Below, one piece after another: positions 61,172 to 64,000 of a DNA stretch of 64,000 bases. Under the pieces are notes generated by a model. It worked only from the letters and a program-made list of their open reading frames with translations. It ran no database searches and was not told where the DNA came from. Position 1 is the first letter of the stretch, and every line of letters begins with the position of its first letter. This stretch comes from Eubacteriales bacterium (GTDB lineage: Bacteria > Bacillota > Clostridia > Lachnospirales > Lachnospiraceae). The stretch spans positions 1 through 64,000 of the forward strand of contig JAUNPS010000004.1 in NCBI GenBank assembly GCA_030536575.1. The letters are read 5' to 3'. The position numbers were made by a program, and so were the translations under genes.

Positions 61172-62587
61172 ATGAAAACCCAGGCTTTTAACCCCTACCT
61201 CCCAAGCTGGGAATATATCCCCGACGGCGAACCCTACGTCTTCGGCGACCGTGTCTACGTCTACGGCTCCCACGACCGCTTTAACGGCTACGCCTACTGC
61301 CAGAACGACTACGTCTGCTGGTCGGCCCCAGTGAACGACCTCGGCGACTGGCGGTACGAGGGCGTGATCTATCCCAGAAACGCCGACCCGATGAACCAGG
61401 ACGGGGATATGCTGCTGTTTGCGCCGGATGTGACCGTCGGCCCGGACGGCCGTTACTACCTCTACTACGTGCTGGATCAGGTGGGCGTGGTATCGGTGGC
61501 GGTCTGCGACACCCCGGCCGGACGGTATGAATTTTACGGATACGTGCATTATGAAGACGGCACCCGGCTGGGCGAGCGCGCAGGCGACGAGCCCCAGTTT
61601 GACCCCGGCGTCCTCACCGAGGGCGACACCACCTACCTCTACACCGGCTTCAGTGCGCCGGACGATAAAAGCCGCCACGGTTCCATGGTGACGGTTTTGG
61701 GGCCGGATATGCTGACCGTTTTGGAGGAGCCGCGCTTCGTTGTCCCGTCCGGCCAGTACGCAGCGGGCACCGGATATGAGGGCCACGCATTTTTCGAAGC
61801 GTCTTCCATCCGTAAAATAGGAAAGAAGTATTATTTTATCTATTCATCGGAACTGAGCCATGAACTTTGTTATGCGGTAGGAGATTCGCCCATAGAGCCG
61901 TTTACTTACGGGGGAACCATTGTCAGCAACTGCGACCTGTTCATTGACAGCTATAAACCGGCAGACAAACCCATGTATTACGGCGGAAATAACCATGGGA
62001 GCATCATCGAAATCAACGGCCAATGGTACATTTTCTACCACCGCCACACCAACGGAACCAACTACAGCCGCCAGGGCTGCATCGAGAAAATCGAGATCCT
62101 GGAAGACGGGCGGATTCCGCAGGTTTCCATGACCTCCTGCGGGGCGAACGGCGGGCCGCTGGCTGGGAAGGGCTATTATCCTGCTTACCTTGCCTGCAAC
62201 CTGTATTGCGCGGACTATGCGCTGACAGTGGGCTATCCGGGCGAATGGATGGACTGTCGGTTCCCGAAAATCACCCAGGATCAGCCGGACAATGTGGAGG
62301 GAACCGCCTACATTGCCAATATGCGTCCGGGGGCCGCGGCAGGCTTTAAATACTTTGACTGCAAGGATGTGCGGAAGATTTCCGTGCGCACCAGGGGCGG
62401 GGCGCGGGGACGGTTCCTGGTGAAAACGGCCTGGGACGGCGAACCGGTGGGAACCATCGAGCTTGGCCGGAACAACGAATGGAAGGAGTACACTGGAGAG
62501 GTGCGGATTCCGGACGGCGTGCAGGCCCTTTATTTTGAATTCGAAGGAGCCGGGAGGCTGTCCTTCGCATCCTTTACATTGGAATAA
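61172..62587 (+). CDS. Glycoside hydrolase family 43 enzyme with C-terminal carbohydrate-binding domain
   Basis: The 471-residue protein is a five-bladed propeller in residues 1-315, with the catalytic-type acids in MLLFAPDV and the following FFEASSIRKIG segment. A C-terminal beta-sandwich of about 135 residues resembles CBM6 (FKYFDCKDVRKISVRTRGGARG). There is no signal peptide, so it acts in the cytoplasm on xylo- or arabino-oligosaccharides. AAAGGAGG precedes the ATG. A terminator follows. Confidence 0.9.
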   Translation: MKTQAFNPYLPSWEYIPDGEPYVFGDRVYVYGSHDRFNGYAYCQNDYVCWSAPVNDLGDWRYEGVIYPRNADPMNQDGDMLLFAPDVTVGPDGRYYLYYVLDQVGVVSVAVCDTPAGRYEFYGYVHYEDGTRLGERAGDEPQFDPGVLTEGDTTYLYTGFSAPDDKSRHGSMVTVLGPDMLTVLEEPRFVVPSGQYAAGTGYEGHAFFEASSIRKIGKKYYFIYSSELSHELCYAVGDSPIEPFTYGGTIVSNCDLFIDSYKPADKPMYYGGNNHGSIIEINGQWYIFYHRHTNGTNYSRQGCIEKIEILEDGRIPQVSMTSCGANGGPLAGKGYYPAYLACNLYCADYALTVGYPGEWMDCRFPKITQDQPDNVEGTAYIANMRPGAAAGFKYFDCKDVRKISVRTRGGARGRFLVKTAWDGEPVGTIELGRNNEWKEYTGEVRIPDGVQALYFEFEGAGRLSFASFTLE

Positions 62588-62601
62588 ACAGAATCGGAAG
62601 A

Positions 62602-62636
62602 GAGGCTGTGTGCAGAAATGTACACGGCTTCTTTTT
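62602..62636 (+). terminator. Rho-independent terminator after the GH43 gene
   Basis: GAGGCTGTGT (62602-62611) pairs, with two G-T pairs, with ACACGGCTTC (62622-62631), followed by TTTTT. Confidence 0.75.
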
Positions 62637-62724
62637 ATGTGGGCAACTGCGCCAACTGTTCGTACCCTCTGGAAGCTCTCGTGCGGCGTAATAGGATTTA
62701 ACTGCAAAATGTAGTTACAATGTA

Positions 62725-62753
62725 TTGACACGAAAGAAGGGAAAAGATATAAT
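62725..62753 (+). promoter_or_regulatory. Full-consensus sigma-A promoter of the toxin-antitoxin operon
   Basis: TTGACA (62725-62730), 17 bp, TATAAT (62748-62753). A small palindrome (TACAATGTA, 62717-62725) touches the -35 and may be the antitoxin operator. Such a strong promoter fits autorepression. Confidence 0.85.
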
Positions 62754-62776
62754 AACGGTGAAAGGGGATGAAAACA

Positions 62777-63100
62777 ATGGAAAAAATTATGAGTGTAGCA
62801 ACCGCACCAAAAACGGGAACATTTCAAATGCGCATTAATCCGGAAATTAAGGAACGAGTGGAGGCTATTTATGCCCGATGCGGAATGACGCTTACGGATG
62901 CGGTCAATGCTTTTATACAGCAATCCTTGAATGTAGAAGGAATGCCATTTTTAGTAACTCAGAACAGTCAGGAGGCTCTTAGGGAGCAGGCAGTCTCGAT
63001 CTTGATGAAAGAGCTGAAAAACGGAGAAAATTCGGTAAAATCAGATAAGGACTGGATTTCGGAAGAAGAGATGTTGGCTGAGTTTGGGGTGAATTTATGA
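62777..63100 (+). CDS. RelB/DinJ-family antitoxin
   Basis: The protein has 107 residues from ATG 62777 (AAGGGGA 9 bp upstream; ATG 62768 is too close to it). The N-terminal ribbon-helix-helix reads FQMRINPEIKERVEAIYARCGMT, which would bind the operator. The acidic C-terminus would wrap the toxin. It overlaps the toxin gene by 4 bp (ATGA), the usual coupling. Confidence 0.9.
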   Translation: MEKIMSVATAPKTGTFQMRINPEIKERVEAIYARCGMTLTDAVNAFIQQSLNVEGMPFLVTQNSQEALREQAVSILMKELKNGENSVKSDKDWISEEEMLAEFGVNL

Positions 63101-63414
63101 GACTTCGTTATACGCCGCAATCACGTCAGGATTTATGGGAATTAAAGGAATACATTTCTGTAGAACTGAGCAATCCCTCGGCAGCAGAAAATATTGTTTC
63201 AGGTATTTTAAAATCGTGTGCAAAGCTGAAAGACCAACCGGGAATGGGAATACGTTTAGCACAAAAAACAGGAAGGGATACAGAACTGCTGTATATTGTA
63301 ACCGGGAAACACCTTGTGTTTTACAGAATAGAAAAGAATGATATATTAATTATCAGGATTCTTGATAGCAGGACGAATTATCTCAAAGTGCTTTTTCGAA
63401 AAGAAGAACAATAG
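63097..63414 (+). CDS. RelE/ParE-superfamily toxin
   Basis: The 105-residue protein starts MRLRYTPQSRQDLWELKEYI and contains GKHLVFYRIE and ILIIRILDSR, typical of the ParE/YoeB-RelE fold. C-terminal basic residues (NYLKVLFRKEEQ) are kept. It is either a ribosome-dependent mRNA nuclease (RelE) or a gyrase inhibitor (ParE); the opening resembles ParE more. It is normally held inactive by the upstream antitoxin. Confidence 0.9.
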   Translation: MRLRYTPQSRQDLWELKEYISVELSNPSAAENIVSGILKSCAKLKDQPGMGIRLAQKTGRDTELLYIVTGKHLVFYRIEKNDILIIRILDSRTNYLKVLFRKEEQ

Positions 63415-63454
63415 AAAAGCTAAGAAATAGAGGCTTCCATTGCCGATATGTGCA

Positions 63455-63482
63455 CAGGGCGGTTTCTGGTAAAACCGCCCTG
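63455..63482. terminator. Convergent hairpin
   Basis: CAGGGCGGTTT (63455-63465) and AAACCGCCCTG (63472-63482) are perfect 11-bp arms between the toxin gene and the convergent minus-strand gene. Confidence 0.7.
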
Positions 63483-63483
63483 G

Positions 63484-63999
63484 CTATTTGGCATTGTCCG
63501 TTTTCAGCAGGCATCTTTGTTCTAAAACCGGTCTTGAAAAGGCGTAATTTCCTACAAAAAGCTCTGTCTCTATCGCCAACGCGATTTCGGCCTCAGACGC
63601 ATAAGGACGGCTCCAATCCCAAACCTGCCCGATACCGCTTTGTTCTGCCTTTTTGCACAAATACTGTCCCGCCGGGATATGCAAAAGCTCAGGATAGCTG
63701 GGTGTCCCGGCAGCGGCAGTATTGACATCCACAAAAATGTATTGCTTCCATTCGCCGCCCTCTCTCAGCAAAAGAAGTCCGTTGGCATTTCCGAGCTGTA
63801 AGCCATGCTCATAAATCTCCATAATCAGCCGCTTCATCTGCTCGTTTGATTCATCACAGCCAAGCGCTCCTTCATACGGGGCAAGCCAGCAGGTTCGCTC
63901 CGGCAGATTAAATTTTGCCGGATATTCGTTCCGATAGCTGACTTCCGAACGCTCCATCTCCGACTGCATGGCCTTCAGAAGATCCAAACGCTCCTCCAT
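63484..63999 (-). CDS. Effector-binding domain of a probable MerR-family regulator (5' end cut by window edge)
   Basis: 171 residues are visible. The first 25 (EERLDLLKAMQSEMERSE) look like the dimerisation helix of a MerR regulator, and the rest has the GyrI-like effector-binding pattern (IPAGQYLCKKAEQS, EIALAIETELFVGNYAFSRPVLEQRC). The Met at the edge is probably internal, with the DNA-binding part to the right of the window. Likely a drug- or metabolite-responsive regulator. Confidence 0.65.
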   Translation of the reverse strand: MEERLDLLKAMQSEMERSEVSYRNEYPAKFNLPERTCWLAPYEGALGCDESNEQMKRLIMEIYEHGLQLGNANGLLLLREGGEWKQYIFVDVNTAAAGTPSYPELLHIPAGQYLCKKAEQSGIGQVWDWSRPYASEAEIALAIETELFVGNYAFSRPVLEQRCLLKTDNAK

Positions 64000-64000
64000 G

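Overview
The window looks like chromosomal DNA of a gut-type Lachnospiraceae (Clostridia) bacterium. The signs are YesM-type sensor kinases paired with AraC-type response regulators, CUT1 sugar ABC importers, an EFR1 ferredoxin, an Mbeg1-like protein, a DUF389 membrane protein, strong AGGAGG ribosome sites, and base composition near or slightly above 50 % GC. No rRNA, tRNA, CRISPR array, phage gene or full insertion sequence was seen. The family is an inference from gene content; the species was not identified.

Layout. 1-7.8 kb: a two-component system (left edge cut), a sugar importer (binding protein plus two permeases), a metallo-beta-lactamase-fold hydrolase and a creatininase-family amidohydrolase. 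7.8-24.2 kb: a second YesM/AraC-type system on the minus strand. It is divergent from a long plus-strand run holding three Gfo/Idh/MocA oxidoreductases, a sugar importer, an IlvD/Edd dehydratase, a zinc alcohol dehydrogenase, an Old Yellow Enzyme, a short-chain dehydrogenase, a FAD enzyme and a VOC protein. 24.2-27.5 kb: a convergent GntR-aldolase-dehydratase operon. Together these suggest capture and redox/dehydration catabolism of a sugar acid or glycoside that cannot be named from sequence. 27.7-34.5 kb: singletons (AAA/PD-(D/E)XK ATPase, Glu/Thr-repeat lipoprotein, Mbeg1-like hydrolase, MATE exporter, PAP2-like protein).

34.5-44.5 kb: a DUF362 ferredoxin-like protein, then a larC-larE-yaaA-hydrolase operon, CapA, an MGMT-like protein, DUF389 and EFR1. 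This stretch carries a family of structured repeats. Two are complete 142-bp elements with perfect 8-bp target duplications, one of them sitting just behind the larC promoter. 44.5-53.6 kb: a 54-bp tandem repeat, then GH115, GH105 and cyclase-family genes, a LytTR/GHKL pair and two ABC exporters. 53.7-60.2 kb: an L,D-transpeptidase, an unannotated 27-residue basic peptide gene with its own promoter and terminator, and an OmpR-type system followed by a secreted tannase-like hydrolase. The response-regulator gene and the hydrolase gene share a TTCAAT-N5-TTCAAT box at the same place in their promoters. 60.2-64 kb: an AraC regulator broken by an in-frame amber codon, a GH43 enzyme, a RelB/RelE-type toxin-antitoxin pair and a partial MerR-like effector domain.

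The theme is plant polysaccharide and sugar-acid use controlled by four two-component systems. The least conventional signals are the repeat families, the small peptide unit, and the overlapping terminator/promoter/ribosome-site element before the hydrolase.
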